Shown here: piece after piece, positions 9,895 through 19,005 of the stretch
How the letters are laid out: each line of letters begins with the position of its first letter
Numbering within the stretch: the stretch's first letter is position 1
Assembly (NCBI GenBank): GCA_030407315.1
Contig: JALQPE010000469.1
Span: forward strand, 160,061 to 224,060
Reading direction: 5' to 3'
DNA length: 64,000 bases
Source of the DNA: Asparagopsis taxiformis
Lineage: Eukaryota; Rhodophyta; Florideophyceae; Bonnemaisoniales; Bonnemaisoniaceae
Notes under the pieces: generated by a model
The model's database searches: none
Told to the model about the DNA's origin: nothing
Seen by the model: the letters and a program-made list of their open reading frames with translations, nothing else
Translations under genes and position numbers: made by a program

Positions 9895-11775
9895 ATGAAA
9901 CTATCATGGAGAATTATTTTGTTATGGTCTTTACCCATAATTGTAATAAGTTTTTTTTTATGGCAAGGTTTTTTAGCACCAACAACTAATGAACTAAATA
10001 CAAATATAGCTAATTCAAGAATGACATACGGACGTTTCTTGGAATATTTAGATATGGGTTGGGTTAAAAAAGTTGACATATACGATAATGGACATACAGC
10101 AATTATTGAAGCAATAGGACCAGAATTGGGTAATAGAATACAAAAAATTAGAGTTGAATTACCAACAAGTGCCCCTGAACTAATCAATAAATTAAAAAAA
10201 GCAGATATTGACATAGACGCACATCCTACAAAAAATACAGGTGCTTTATGGAACTTAATCGGTAATTTATTCTTTCCTATACTTCTAATTGGTGGACTGG
10301 GATTTCTATTTAGAAGATCGAATAATGCAAGCGGAGGACCTGGCCAAGCTATGTCATTTGGTAAATCCAAAGCCTTATTTCAAATGGAAGCCAAAACAGG
10401 TGTAGTATTTGATGATGTTGCTGGAATAGATGAAGCTAAAGAAGAATTCGAAGAAGTAGTAACATTTCTAAAAAAACCTGAATATTTTACTGCTGTAGGA
10501 GCACAAATACCTAAAGGAGTTTTATTGGTAGGTCCTCCTGGTACAGGAAAAACTTTATTAGCAAAAGCAATTGCTGGTGAAGCAAATGTACCATTCTTTA
10601 GTATTTCAGGATCAGAATTTGTAGAGATGTTTGTTGGTGTAGGTGCATCAAGAGTGAGAGATTTATTTAAAAAAGCTAAAGACAATGCTCCATGTATAGT
10701 ATTTATTGACGAAATCGACGCTGTTGGTAGACAAAGAGGAACAGGTATAGGAGGGGGTAATGATGAACGTGAACAAACACTAAATCAACTCTTAACAGAA
10801 ATGGATGGATTTGAAGGAAATACAGGTATTATTGTAATCGCAGCAACTAATCGTGCGGATATTCTAGATTCTGCATTATTAAGACCTGGAAGATTTGATA
10901 GACAAGTTAGTGTTGAAGTTCCTGACTTTAAAGGAAGGTTAGCCATATTAGAAGTCCATAGTAATAATAAAAAATTAGATCCAAATATATCACTATCTAC
11001 AATTGCCAGACGAACACCTGGATTTTCTGGAGCTGACCTTGCTAATTTACTAAATGAAGCTGCTATTTTAGCAGCAAGAAAAAGGAAAGCAAACATTACA
11101 ATAAAAGAAATTGATGACTCAATAGATAGAGTTGTGGCGGGCATGGAAGGAACACCTTTAATTGACAGTAAAAGCAAACGATTAATAGCATATCATGAAA
11201 TTGGACACGCCATAGTTGGAACATTATTAAAAAACCATGACCCTGTACAAAAAGTCACTTTAATACCAAGAGGACAAGCTAGAGGGCTAACTTGGTTCAC
11301 GCCTGCAGAAGATCAAAGCTTAATTTCTAGATCTCAAATTCTAGCCAGAATTATGGGAGCCTTAGGAGGAAGAGCAGCTGAAGAAGTGGTTTTCGGAGAT
11401 GCTGAAGTTACAACAGGTGCTAGCAATGACTTACAACAAGTTACTTCAATGGCACGCCAAATGGTAACGAGATTTGGTATGTCTGAAATAGGACCTTTAT
11501 CATTAGAGAATGAAGAATCTAATCCTTTTCTTGGTAGAGGAATGGGATCAACATCTGAATACTCTGATGAAATTGCTATAAGAATAGATAAACAAATACA
11601 AACAATCGTCAATGAGTGTCATGCACAAACAATACAAATAATAAAAGATAATAGAGTTGTCATTGATCGATTAGTAGATATACTAATTGAAAAAGAAACT
11701 ATAGATGGTAACGAATTTAGACAAATCATCAACGAATATACACCTGTACCTGAAAAATACTTAAATGTTCTTTAA
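9895..11775 (+). CDS. ftsH: ATP-dependent zinc metalloprotease FtsH
   Basis: 626-residue thylakoid membrane AAA protease (also called Ycf25) that degrades damaged PSII D1 and other membrane proteins. It has an N-terminal membrane segment (about 9-28), a second one near 125-143, Walker A GPPGTGKT (213-220), Walker B FIDEID, the SRH arginine region, and the zinc motif HEIGH (434-438, family HExGH). A GAGG element precedes the ATG. The tRNA cluster on the opposite strand begins 10 bases after the stop. Confidence 0.97.
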   Translation: MKLSWRIILLWSLPIIVISFFLWQGFLAPTTNELNTNIANSRMTYGRFLEYLDMGWVKKVDIYDNGHTAIIEAIGPELGNRIQKIRVELPTSAPELINKLKKADIDIDAHPTKNTGALWNLIGNLFFPILLIGGLGFLFRRSNNASGGPGQAMSFGKSKALFQMEAKTGVVFDDVAGIDEAKEEFEEVVTFLKKPEYFTAVGAQIPKGVLLVGPPGTGKTLLAKAIAGEANVPFFSISGSEFVEMFVGVGASRVRDLFKKAKDNAPCIVFIDEIDAVGRQRGTGIGGGNDEREQTLNQLLTEMDGFEGNTGIIVIAATNRADILDSALLRPGRFDRQVSVEVPDFKGRLAILEVHSNNKKLDPNISLSTIARRTPGFSGADLANLLNEAAILAARKRKANITIKEIDDSIDRVVAGMEGTPLIDSKSKRLIAYHEIGHAIVGTLLKNHDPVQKVTLIPRGQARGLTWFTPAEDQSLISRSQILARIMGALGGRAAEEVVFGDAEVTTGASNDLQQVTSMARQMVTRFGMSEIGPLSLENEESNPFLGRGMGSTSEYSDEIAIRIDKQIQTIVNECHAQTIQIIKDNRVVIDRLVDILIEKETIDGNEFRQIINEYTPVPEKYLNVL

Positions 11776-11785
11776 ATTAAAATTA

Positions 11786-11859
11786 CGGGACTGACGGGAT
11801 TCGAACCCGCAACTTCCGCCGTGACAGGGCGGTGCTCTAACCAGTTGAACTACAGTCCC
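11786..11859 (-). tRNA. trnD(GUC): tRNA-Asp(GUC)
   Basis: 74-nt cloverleaf: acceptor GGGACTG pairs with CAGTCCC, discriminator G73, anticodon GTC in CTGTCAC, and the T loop is TTCGAAT. The first of three tRNAs on the minus strand between ftsH and argB. Confidence 0.95.
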
Positions 11860-11936
11860 TTAGTTAAAAATACAATTATATATTCTCATAATAATATATC
11901 AATTGTCAAACTCAGAAATAAGTTTTAATAAAAATA

Positions 11937-12026
11937 AGGAGAGAAAGGGATTCGAACCCTCGATATAGCCACAAACCATATAACAGATTAGCAATCTGCC
12001 GCTTTCAACCACTCAGCCATCTCTCC
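11937..12026 (-). tRNA. trnS(GCU): tRNA-Ser(GCU)
   Basis: Class II tRNA of about 90 nt with a long variable arm. Acceptor GGAGAGA pairs with TCTCTCC; the anticodon loop holds GCT between AGATT and AATCT. The base after the acceptor (position 73) reads U, not the G usual in bacterial serine tRNAs. Confidence 0.94.
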
Positions 12027-12055
12027 ACCAATAAGATAAAGTACTAAAACTTAAA

Positions 12056-12129
12056 TAGCTCAGGCGGGATTTGAACCTGCGACCTTGGGCTTATGAGTCC
12101 CCTGCTCTAACCAACTGAGCTACTGAGCC
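12056..12129 (-). tRNA. trnM(CAU): tRNA-Met(CAU), probably elongator
   Basis: 74-nt tRNA with anticodon loop CTCATAA. Acceptor GGCTCAG pairs with CTGAGCT, giving a G1-U72 wobble. The anticodon stem GGGGA/GCCCA has mismatches at both ends (27-43 and 31-39) and the T stem has one mismatch. It lacks the three G-C pairs of initiator tRNA. A CAU tRNA could also be the lysidine-modified tRNA-Ile; sequence alone does not settle this. Confidence 0.8.
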
Positions 12130-12196
12130 CACTCTATTTAGATATAATTATAACATTCATAAAACAGAAAAACAAATACATAAAAAATACTTCTTA

Positions 12197-13051
12197 TTAT
12201 AAAGATAACATCGAACCTATACCATCTACAGTTAGTATTTCTAATAACATAGCATGTTCAATTCTACCATCAATAATATGTACTGAATTAACATTTTCTT
12301 GTAAAGCTTTAATACCACATTTTACCTTTGGTATCATACCTCCTGAAATTATTTTTTTTTGTATTAATTCTTCTATTTCATCTACCCTTAAACTTTTAAT
12401 TAATGTATCTATATCATTAGTATCATACATAATACCAGCAGTATCAGTTAGTAAGATTAACTTTTCTGCTTTTAAGGATGATGCTACTGCTCCAGCTACT
12501 GTATCTGCATTGATATTATAAGCTTGTCCTGAATAATCATTAGCTACACTAGCAATTACAGGTATATACCCTTGGTCCAATAATAAATGTAAAATTTTTA
12601 CATTGATACGATCTACTTTACCAATCAAATTATCTTTAGAACCAAACAAGCGTGAAGCTGTTATCAAATTACCATCTTGACCTGAAAGACCAATAGCAAC
12701 GCTGCGTTTCTTATTTAATAAAGTAACTAAATCTTTATTAACTTTCCCAACTAAAACCATTTCTACAACTTCCATCGTATCTCTATCAGTTACTCTAATA
12801 CCATTATGAAATTTAGGTTCAATATTAATTTTCTTTAACCAATGATTAATCATTGGACCACCACCATGTACTAATATAGGACGAATACCAATATATGAAA
12901 GTAATAATAGATCATCTATTACCTTCTTTTTTAATTGACCATTTGTCATAGCCGCACCACCATACTTAATTACAAAAATCTTACCAGCAAACTTTTGTAT
13001 AAATGGTAATGATTCACTTAATATTTGCATGCGATCAGAATTACTTAACAT
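12197..13051 (-). CDS. argB: Acetylglutamate kinase
   Basis: 284-residue enzyme that phosphorylates N-acetylglutamate, the controlled second step of arginine synthesis. It contains FVIKYGGAAM (K29, G31-G32, phosphate binding), VHGGGPMINHWL (substrate loop), GLSGQDGNLI, and a C-terminal ISGGMIPKVKCGI nucleotide segment. In cyanobacteria and plastids this enzyme is regulated by PII. It is divergent from ycf33 with an 89-base spacer. With carA in the same genome it keeps part of the arginine/pyrimidine pathway in the plastid. Confidence 0.96.
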   Translation of the reverse strand: MLSNSDRMQILSESLPFIQKFAGKIFVIKYGGAAMTNGQLKKKVIDDLLLLSYIGIRPILVHGGGPMINHWLKKINIEPKFHNGIRVTDRDTMEVVEMVLVGKVNKDLVTLLNKKRSVAIGLSGQDGNLITASRLFGSKDNLIGKVDRINVKILHLLLDQGYIPVIASVANDYSGQAYNINADTVAGAVASSLKAEKLILLTDTAGIMYDTNDIDTLIKSLRVDEIEELIQKKIISGGMIPKVKCGIKALQENVNSVHIIDGRIEHAMLLEILTVDGIGSMLSL

Positions 13052-13140
13052 AAAACTCCTAATAGATAATTAAATTATAATTTGCGAAATACTTATTTTT
13101 TAATTATCTTAAATATCAGTAATTAATACAAGAATATAAT

Positions 13141-13344
13141 ATGCATACTTTTTGGAATAATATAAATAAATTCCCTCGATTTTTAATTTCAGTGATATTG
13201 GGGTTTTTCTTGACAATTTTTTACCCTATTTTTAAGTTATTAAAAAATAAAAAAAATAATATTCTATTTATTACATTACTAATATTATTAATAATTCTTT
13301 TATATATAGTGTTAAAGCTAATGGTAGGATTAAATACAATATAA
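13141..13344 (+). CDS. ycf33: Conserved plastid membrane protein Ycf33
   Basis: 67-residue hydrophobic protein starting MHTFWNNINKFPRFLISVILGFF, with two predicted membrane segments (about 16-33 and 41-62) separated by KLLKNKKNN. The N terminus matches Ycf33 of cyanobacteria and red algal plastids. The function is not established. The gene is placed between argB and ilvB, close to where the strand composition of the window changes. Confidence 0.88.
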   Translation: MHTFWNNINKFPRFLISVILGFFLTIFYPIFKLLKNKKNNILFITLLILLIILLYIVLKLMVGLNTI

Positions 13345-13500
13345 AAAAGAAATAAAAACAATTTTATTAAAAATTCAACACATATAATATTATATATAAA
13401 CAACATTATTTCTTTTAAATGTTTTCATGATTACATTAATTGAAATTTCTTAAATTATTTTAACCTAAAAATTTATAAAAACTACAACAAAAAATTAAAT

Positions 13501-15291
13501 ATGTCTAATATATCTCATCAAGTAACAGGTGCTTTTGCATTAATGGATAGTTTAGTAAGACATAAAGTTAAACATATATTTGGTTATCCTGGTGGGGCAA
13601 TCTTACCTATATATGATGAACTATACCGTTGGGAACAAGAAAATAAAATAATTCATATTTTATCGAGACATGAACAAGGAGCTGCTCATGCAGCTGATGG
13701 GTATGCTCGATCTACTGGACAAGTAGGTGTATGTTTTGCTACATCAGGACCTGGAGCAACAAATCTTGTATCTGGTATTGCAACAGCACAAATGGATTCT
13801 GTACCTTTAGTTTTGATTACTGGTCAGGTGGCTAGACCATTTATCGGCACAGATGCTTTTCAAGAGGTTGATATCTTTGGGATTACTTTACCTATTGTAA
13901 AACATTCTTATGTAGTTAGAGATCCAAGAAACATGGCTAGAATTGTTGCAGAAGCTTTTTATATTGCACAACATGGGCGTCCTGGACCGGTTTTAATAGA
14001 TATTCCTAAAGATGTTGGATTAGAAAAATTTATGTATACACCGGTCGATCCAGGTATGGTTAGTTTACCTGGATGTAAACCTATTGTTTCATCTAAAAGT
14101 AAACCAATTGCAAAAATTGTTCAACTTTTAAATCAATCTAGTCAACCTCTGTTGTATATTGGTGGTGGTTCTATTATTGCGGGTGCACATGAAGTTATCC
14201 AACGCTTATCTTCTTTGTTTCAAATACCTGTCACAACAACTCTTATGGGTAAGGGTATTATTAATGAACAAGAAGAACTATCATTAGGAATGTTAGGTAT
14301 GCATGGTACTGCATATGCTAATTTTGCTGTTAGTGAATGTGATTTATTGATCGCTTTAGGTGCAAGATTTGATGATAGAGTTACTGGAAAATTAGATGAA
14401 TTTGCGTGTAATGCACAAGTTATTCATGTTGATATTGATCCTGCAGAGGTTGGTAAAAATCGAATTCCTCAAGTAGCTATTGTAGGAGATGTAAAACAAG
14501 TAGTTACAGATATTTTAAATTATGTAACTAAAACAGAGAGTTATAATGCTCAATTAGAACAAACAAGATCTTGGAAAGAAAGAATTTCTATATGGAAGCA
14601 GCAATATCCTTTATTAATTCCTAAGCATGTTAATAGTTTATCACCTCAAGAAATACTTTCTACTATTAGTTATTTGGCTCAAGATGCATATTTTACAACT
14701 GATGTTGGGCAACATCAAATGTGGGCAGCTCAGTTTTTAAATGTTTTACCTCGTCATTGGATGTCAAGTGCAGGCTTAGGAACCATGGGATATGGATTGC
14801 CTGCTGCTATGGGTGTTCAAGTTGCATTTCCTAATAAAATGGTTATATGTATTAGTGGAGATGCAAGTTTTCAAATGAATTTGCAAGAATTAGGAACAAT
14901 TGTGCAATATAATTTACCTGTAAAAATTCTTATTATTAATAATAAGTGGCAGGGTATGGTTAGACAATGGCAACAGGCGTTTTATGGTGAGAGGTATTCT
15001 CATTCTAATATGGAACAAGGTTCCCCTGATTTTATGAAGTTAGCTCAATCCTTTGGTATTTTAGGTTTAGAATTAGAATTCCGAGGTGACATTCTTGAGA
15101 TTTTACGTGCTTTTCTATCTCATAATGGACCTTGTTTATTAAATTGTAAAGTGATTGAAGATGAAAATTGTTATCCTATGGTTGCTCCTGGAAAAAGTAA
15201 TTCTCAAATGATAGGTATAACAAAGCAAGTAAAAAACATAGATATTGCAAGTAGTAATCAGATGTCTTATAAATCAAAAACAGATGTATAG
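13501..15291 (+). CDS. ilvB: Acetolactate synthase large subunit
   Basis: 596-residue thiamine-diphosphate enzyme making acetolactate or acetohydroxybutyrate for branched-chain amino acids. Domains: N-terminal PYR domain with catalytic E58 ([12 protein letters not shown]), central FAD-binding region, and C-terminal PP domain with GDASFQMN (from G453) and INNKWQGMV, the Mg-TDP motif. It works with a small regulatory subunit (ilvH), not seen in the window. It probably uses FAD in a non-redox role as the family does. It is convergent with trnT. Confidence 0.97.
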   Translation: MSNISHQVTGAFALMDSLVRHKVKHIFGYPGGAILPIYDELYRWEQENKIIHILSRHEQGAAHAADGYARSTGQVGVCFATSGPGATNLVSGIATAQMDSVPLVLITGQVARPFIGTDAFQEVDIFGITLPIVKHSYVVRDPRNMARIVAEAFYIAQHGRPGPVLIDIPKDVGLEKFMYTPVDPGMVSLPGCKPIVSSKSKPIAKIVQLLNQSSQPLLYIGGGSIIAGAHEVIQRLSSLFQIPVTTTLMGKGIINEQEELSLGMLGMHGTAYANFAVSECDLLIALGARFDDRVTGKLDEFACNAQVIHVDIDPAEVGKNRIPQVAIVGDVKQVVTDILNYVTKTESYNAQLEQTRSWKERISIWKQQYPLLIPKHVNSLSPQEILSTISYLAQDAYFTTDVGQHQMWAAQFLNVLPRHWMSSAGLGTMGYGLPAAMGVQVAFPNKMVICISGDASFQMNLQELGTIVQYNLPVKILIINNKWQGMVRQWQQAFYGERYSHSNMEQGSPDFMKLAQSFGILGLELEFRGDILEILRAFLSHNGPCLLNCKVIEDENCYPMVAPGKSNSQMIGITKQVKNIDIASSNQMSYKSKTDV

Positions 15292-15302
15292 TTTTGTTTA
15301 TA

Positions 15303-15374
15303 AGCCCTTAATGAGAATTGAACCCATGACCTTCTCCTTACCAAGAAGATGCTCTACCACTAAGCTATAAGGGC
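15303..15374 (-). tRNA. trnT(GGU): tRNA-Thr(GGU)
   Basis: 72-nt cloverleaf. Acceptor GCCCTTA pairs with TAAGGGC; anticodon loop TTGGTAA gives GGU; T loop TTCAATT. It lies 11 bases from the ilvB stop on the opposite strand. Confidence 0.95.
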
Positions 15375-15387
15375 ATTATACTTATAT

Positions 15388-15469
15388 TGGGCCGGGTTGG
15401 ATTTGAACCAACGTAGGAAAAACCAGCGGATTTACAGTCCGCCCCCATTAACCACTCGGGCACCGACCC
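15388..15469 (-). tRNA. trnY(GUA): tRNA-Tyr(GUA)
   Basis: 82-nt class II tRNA. Acceptor GGGTCGG pairs with CCGGCCC (one G-U), discriminator A, anticodon GTA in ACTGTAAAT, and a long variable arm, as in bacterial tyrosine tRNA. Confidence 0.95.
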
Positions 15470-15554
15470 ATTGTTTATTTTATTATTATAAGTTTAGACT
15501 AACAAAAAAATTGATAAAAAGCAATGACATGAAGTTGTTATTTTTTTTGTTATG

Positions 15555-15628
15555 TGGACACAACTGGATTCGAACCAGTGACTTTCATGATGTCAACATG
15601 ATACTCTAACCAACTGAGTTATGCATCC
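15555..15628 (-). tRNA. trnV(GAC): tRNA-Val(GAC)
   Basis: 74-nt cloverleaf. Acceptor GGATGCA pairs with TGTGTCC with two wobble pairs; anticodon stem TCATG/CATGA encloses TTGACAT, giving GAC; T loop TTCGAAT. Confidence 0.93.
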
Positions 15629-15664
15629 TAAGATATCACTATAATATCATAATGTCGATTTATT

Positions 15665-16042
15665 TTATGAAGTAGATATGAATTTTTGCTTGAGTCTTGT
15701 AGCTTTTCCAGACCTATTTCTCAAATAATATAATTTAGCTCTTCTAACTTTAGATTTTCTCAAAATTTCTATACTAGTTATTCTTGGTGAATGGATTAAG
15801 TAGACTTTTTCTACTCCAATATTATGTAAAATTTTTCTTACTGTAATTGTTGTATTTAGATTAGCATTATTTTTAGAGATCACTACACCTTCTGATATTT
15901 GAATTCTTTCTTTGTTTCCTTCCTTAATTAGTAATCCTATTTTGATACTATCACCAATTTCAATGTTTGGAATATTAGTTTTTTTTAGTTTTTCTTCTAT
16001 ATTTTTTATTATAGTTGGGCTACTATTAATTGTATAGTTCAT
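15665..16042 (-). CDS. rpl19: 50S ribosomal protein L19
   Basis: 125-residue large-subunit protein at the 30S-50S interface. Marks: IEIGDSIKIGLLIKEGNKERIQISEGVVIS in the first half and RRAKLYYLRNRSGKATRLKQ at the end, both typical of L19. It is encoded opposite to clpC, sharing a 216-base upstream region with it. Confidence 0.96.
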   Translation of the reverse strand: MNYTINSSPTIIKNIEEKLKKTNIPNIEIGDSIKIGLLIKEGNKERIQISEGVVISKNNANLNTTITVRKILHNIGVEKVYLIHSPRITSIEILRKSKVRRAKLYYLRNRSGKATRLKQKFISTS

Positions 16043-16258
16043 TTGCGAAGATACTCAATTTATAAATGATATTTTTATAATATTGATATAATTAGTTAAT
16101 TATGTCAAGATGATAAAAAATGGTATTGAGAATTACAGATTCATGGTGTAGATTATTTCGCTTTGTGATCTAATAATTTGTTATTAAGTTACTTTTATTA
16201 TTGTGCTATTATTAATTAGTATCAAAGGTAATAAAAATATTTTGTACATTTTTTCACT

Positions 16259-18721
16259 ATGTTTGAACGCTTTACAGAAAAAGCTATTAAAGTTATTATG
16301 TTGGCTCAAGAAGAAGCTAGACGTCTAGGTCATAATTTCGTTGGTACAGAGCAAATACTTTTAGGTCTAATTGGTGAAGGAACAGGTATAGCAGCTCAAG
16401 TATTAAAGTCAATGAATGTAAATTTAAAAGATGCTCGTATAGAAGTTGAAAAAATAATTGGTCGGGGTTCTGGTTTTGTTGCTGTTGAAATACCATTTAC
16501 GCCTAGAGCAAAAAGAGTTTTAGAACTTTCTTTAGAGGAAGCAAGGCAGCTAGGACATAATTATATTGGTACCGAGCATTTATTAATGGGCTTAGTACGT
16601 GAAGGTGAAGGTGTAGCAGCACGTGTATTAGAGAATTTAGCAGTTAATGTTTCATCTATTCGTACAGAAGTAATACAGATGCTTGGAGATAATGCAGAAG
16701 CCAATGGTAATGGTAATATGCAGGCTCGTAGTAAAACACCTACTTTAGAAGAATTTGGGTCTAATTTAACAGAGTTGGCTATTGAGGGTGTTTTGGATCC
16801 AGTAGTTGGGAGACAGAAAGAGATAGAGCGAGTCATTCAAATTTTAGGACGTAGAACAAAAAATAATCCTGTTCTTATTGGTGAGCCAGGTGTTGGTAAA
16901 ACAGCAATTGCAGAAGGTTTAGCACAAAGAATTGCGAATAGGGATATTCCAGCTATTTTAGAGGATAAGTTGGTTGTCACCTTAGATGTAGGTTTATTAG
17001 TTGCTGGTACTAAGTATAGGGGTGAATTTGAAGAACGCCTTAAACGGATTATGGATGAGATTAAGTCAGCAAATAATGTGATTCTGGTTATAGATGAAGT
17101 TCATACGCTTATTGGTGCGGGTGCTGCAGAAGGTGCTATTGATGCTGCTAATTTATTAAAACCGGCTTTAGCTAGAGGTGAATTGCAATGTATAGGTGCA
17201 ACTACTTTAGAAGAGTATAGAAAACATATAGAAAAAGATGCAGCGCTTGAAAGACGTTTTCAACCTGTGTTAGTTGGAGAACCAAGTGTTGAAGAAACAA
17301 TTGAAATACTTTTCGGTTTACGTGATAGATATGAGAAGCATCATCAGTTGAAGATGTCTGATGGTGCTTTAGCAGCAGCAGCAAAGTATGCTAATCAATA
17401 TATTTCAGATAGATTTCTTCCTGATAAAGCTATTGATTTAATAGATGAAGCGGGTTCTAGAGTACGGTTATTAAATTCTCAATTACCTCCTGCTGCTAGA
17501 GAATTAGATAAAGAGTTAAGGGCTGTATTGAAAACAAAAGATGAAGCAATAAGAGCACAGAAGTATGAGAAAGCTGAACAATATAGAACTAGAGAGATGG
17601 AAATAAAAGCTCAAATAGCTGCTATTGCTCAGAGTAAAAATTCAGAACCTGATTTACAAATAGAAGATCCTATTGTTACTGAGGAAGATATTGCAGAAAT
17701 TGTAGCTTTTTGGACAGGTATTCCAGTTACTAAATTAACTAAGAGTGAGTCTGAGAAGTTAATGCATATGGAAGAGACATTGCATGGTCGTATTATTGGA
17801 CAAGATGAAGCAGTTATTGCTGTATCAAGAGCTATTAGAAGAGCTAGGGTTGGTTTAAAAAATCCTAATAGACCTATAGCGAGTTTTATTTTTTCTGGGC
17901 CTACTGGAGTAGGGAAAACTGAATTAACAAAAGCTTTAGCATCATATTTTTTCGGGGCACAAGAGGCAATGGTACGGTTAGATATGTCTGAATATATGGA
18001 ACGACATACTGTATCTAAATTGATAGGTTCTCCTCCTGGTTATGTTGGTTATAGTGAGGGAGGATATTTAACTGAAGCCGTGAGGAAGCGCCCATATACT
18101 GTTATTCTTTTTGATGAAATTGAGAAAGCTCATCCGGATATTTTCAATTTATTATTACAAATTTTAGAAGATGGTAGGTTAACAGATGCTAAAGGACGCA
18201 CTATAGATTTTAAAAATACTTTATTAATTATGACATCTAATATAGGGTCAAAAGTGATTGAAAAAGGAGGAGGCAGTTTAGGTTTTGAATTAGGTGAGTC
18301 TCAAACAGAATCACAATATAATCGTATTAGATCATTAGTCAATGAAGAGTTAAAGCAGTATTTTCGTCCAGAGTTTTTAAATCGTCTAGATGAGATAATT
18401 GTATTTAGACAATTAACAAAAGATGAAGTAAGAGAGATTGCTGATATAATGTTAAAAGAGGTATTTGACCGTATTCAGCAACAAGAAATTCAATTAGATG
18501 TTACAGAGAGGTTTAAAAATCGTTTAGTGGATGAAGGTTATAACCCTAATTATGGAGCTCGTCCTTTACGTCGTGCTGTCATGCGATTATTAGAAGATAG
18601 TTTAGCAGAAGAAGTATTGTCAGGGAAAATAAAAGCCGGTGATAGTGCAGTAGTTGATGTAACAGATGATGGCCAAGTCATTGTTCTTTTAGGTGAAAAA
18701 TTAGAAGTTTTACAAGCTTAG
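16259..18721 (+). CDS. clpC: Clp protease ATP-binding subunit ClpC
   Basis: 820-residue Hsp100 unfoldase that feeds substrates to ClpP and also acts in protein import. It has two N-terminal Clp repeats (1-145), the first AAA domain with Walker A GEPGVGKT (208-215), a UVR-like middle segment ([16 protein letters not shown]), and a second AAA domain with GPTGVGKT (547-554) and the C-terminal D2 region. The start [21 protein letters not shown] is the family standard. It is followed by a hairpin terminator. Confidence 0.98.
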   Translation: MFERFTEKAIKVIMLAQEEARRLGHNFVGTEQILLGLIGEGTGIAAQVLKSMNVNLKDARIEVEKIIGRGSGFVAVEIPFTPRAKRVLELSLEEARQLGHNYIGTEHLLMGLVREGEGVAARVLENLAVNVSSIRTEVIQMLGDNAEANGNGNMQARSKTPTLEEFGSNLTELAIEGVLDPVVGRQKEIERVIQILGRRTKNNPVLIGEPGVGKTAIAEGLAQRIANRDIPAILEDKLVVTLDVGLLVAGTKYRGEFEERLKRIMDEIKSANNVILVIDEVHTLIGAGAAEGAIDAANLLKPALARGELQCIGATTLEEYRKHIEKDAALERRFQPVLVGEPSVEETIEILFGLRDRYEKHHQLKMSDGALAAAAKYANQYISDRFLPDKAIDLIDEAGSRVRLLNSQLPPAARELDKELRAVLKTKDEAIRAQKYEKAEQYRTREMEIKAQIAAIAQSKNSEPDLQIEDPIVTEEDIAEIVAFWTGIPVTKLTKSESEKLMHMEETLHGRIIGQDEAVIAVSRAIRRARVGLKNPNRPIASFIFSGPTGVGKTELTKALASYFFGAQEAMVRLDMSEYMERHTVSKLIGSPPGYVGYSEGGYLTEAVRKRPYTVILFDEIEKAHPDIFNLLLQILEDGRLTDAKGRTIDFKNTLLIMTSNIGSKVIEKGGGSLGFELGESQTESQYNRIRSLVNEELKQYFRPEFLNRLDEIIVFRQLTKDEVREIADIMLKEVFDRIQQQEIQLDVTERFKNRLVDEGYNPNYGARPLRRAVMRLLEDSLAEEVLSGKIKAGDSAVVDVTDDGQVIVLLGEKLEVLQA

Positions 18722-18746
18722 TAAGTATATATAAAGCAATTAAAAT

Positions 18747-18785
18747 AGTGTACAGATTTTTAGTTAGAAAAGTGTACACTTTTTA
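18747..18785 (+). terminator. Hairpin terminator after clpC
   Basis: AGTGTACA (18767-18774 when counted within the spacer after the clpC stop) is matched by TGTACACT just before a TTTTTA tract at about 18781. The arms are separated by roughly 18 bases. It is the only strong inverted repeat between clpC and trnF. Confidence 0.55.
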
Positions 18786-18874
18786 TATGGCTTATTGATT
18801 AGTAGATGTCTCTGAATATTTTCTATTTACTATATTTATCTTAAACATAATCTAGCATTTGTAATTTTGTTTAT

Positions 18875-18947
18875 TGCCAGGAACCAGATTTGAACTGGTG
18901 ACACGAGGATTTTCAGTCCACTGCTCTACCAACTGAGCTATCCCGGC
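18875..18947 (-). tRNA. trnF(GAA): tRNA-Phe(GAA)
   Basis: 73-nt cloverleaf. Acceptor GCCGGGA pairs with TCCTGGC, discriminator A, anticodon GAA in ACTGAAAAT, T loop TTCAAAT. Confidence 0.96.
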
Positions 18948-19005
18948 TTCTAATATACTCTATCAAAGTCTATATTTTATTTCAACTAATTAAATTAATA
19001 ATATC

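Noticed and set aside
9870..10370. - strand open frame of 166 codons opposite ftsH
   Set aside because: It is antisense to well-conserved FtsH codons and explained as a shadow of that gene.
15397..15609. + strand open frame of 70 codons (starts MDLNQRRKNQRIY)
   Set aside because: It lies wholly over the antisense trnY and trnV genes and has no family similarity.
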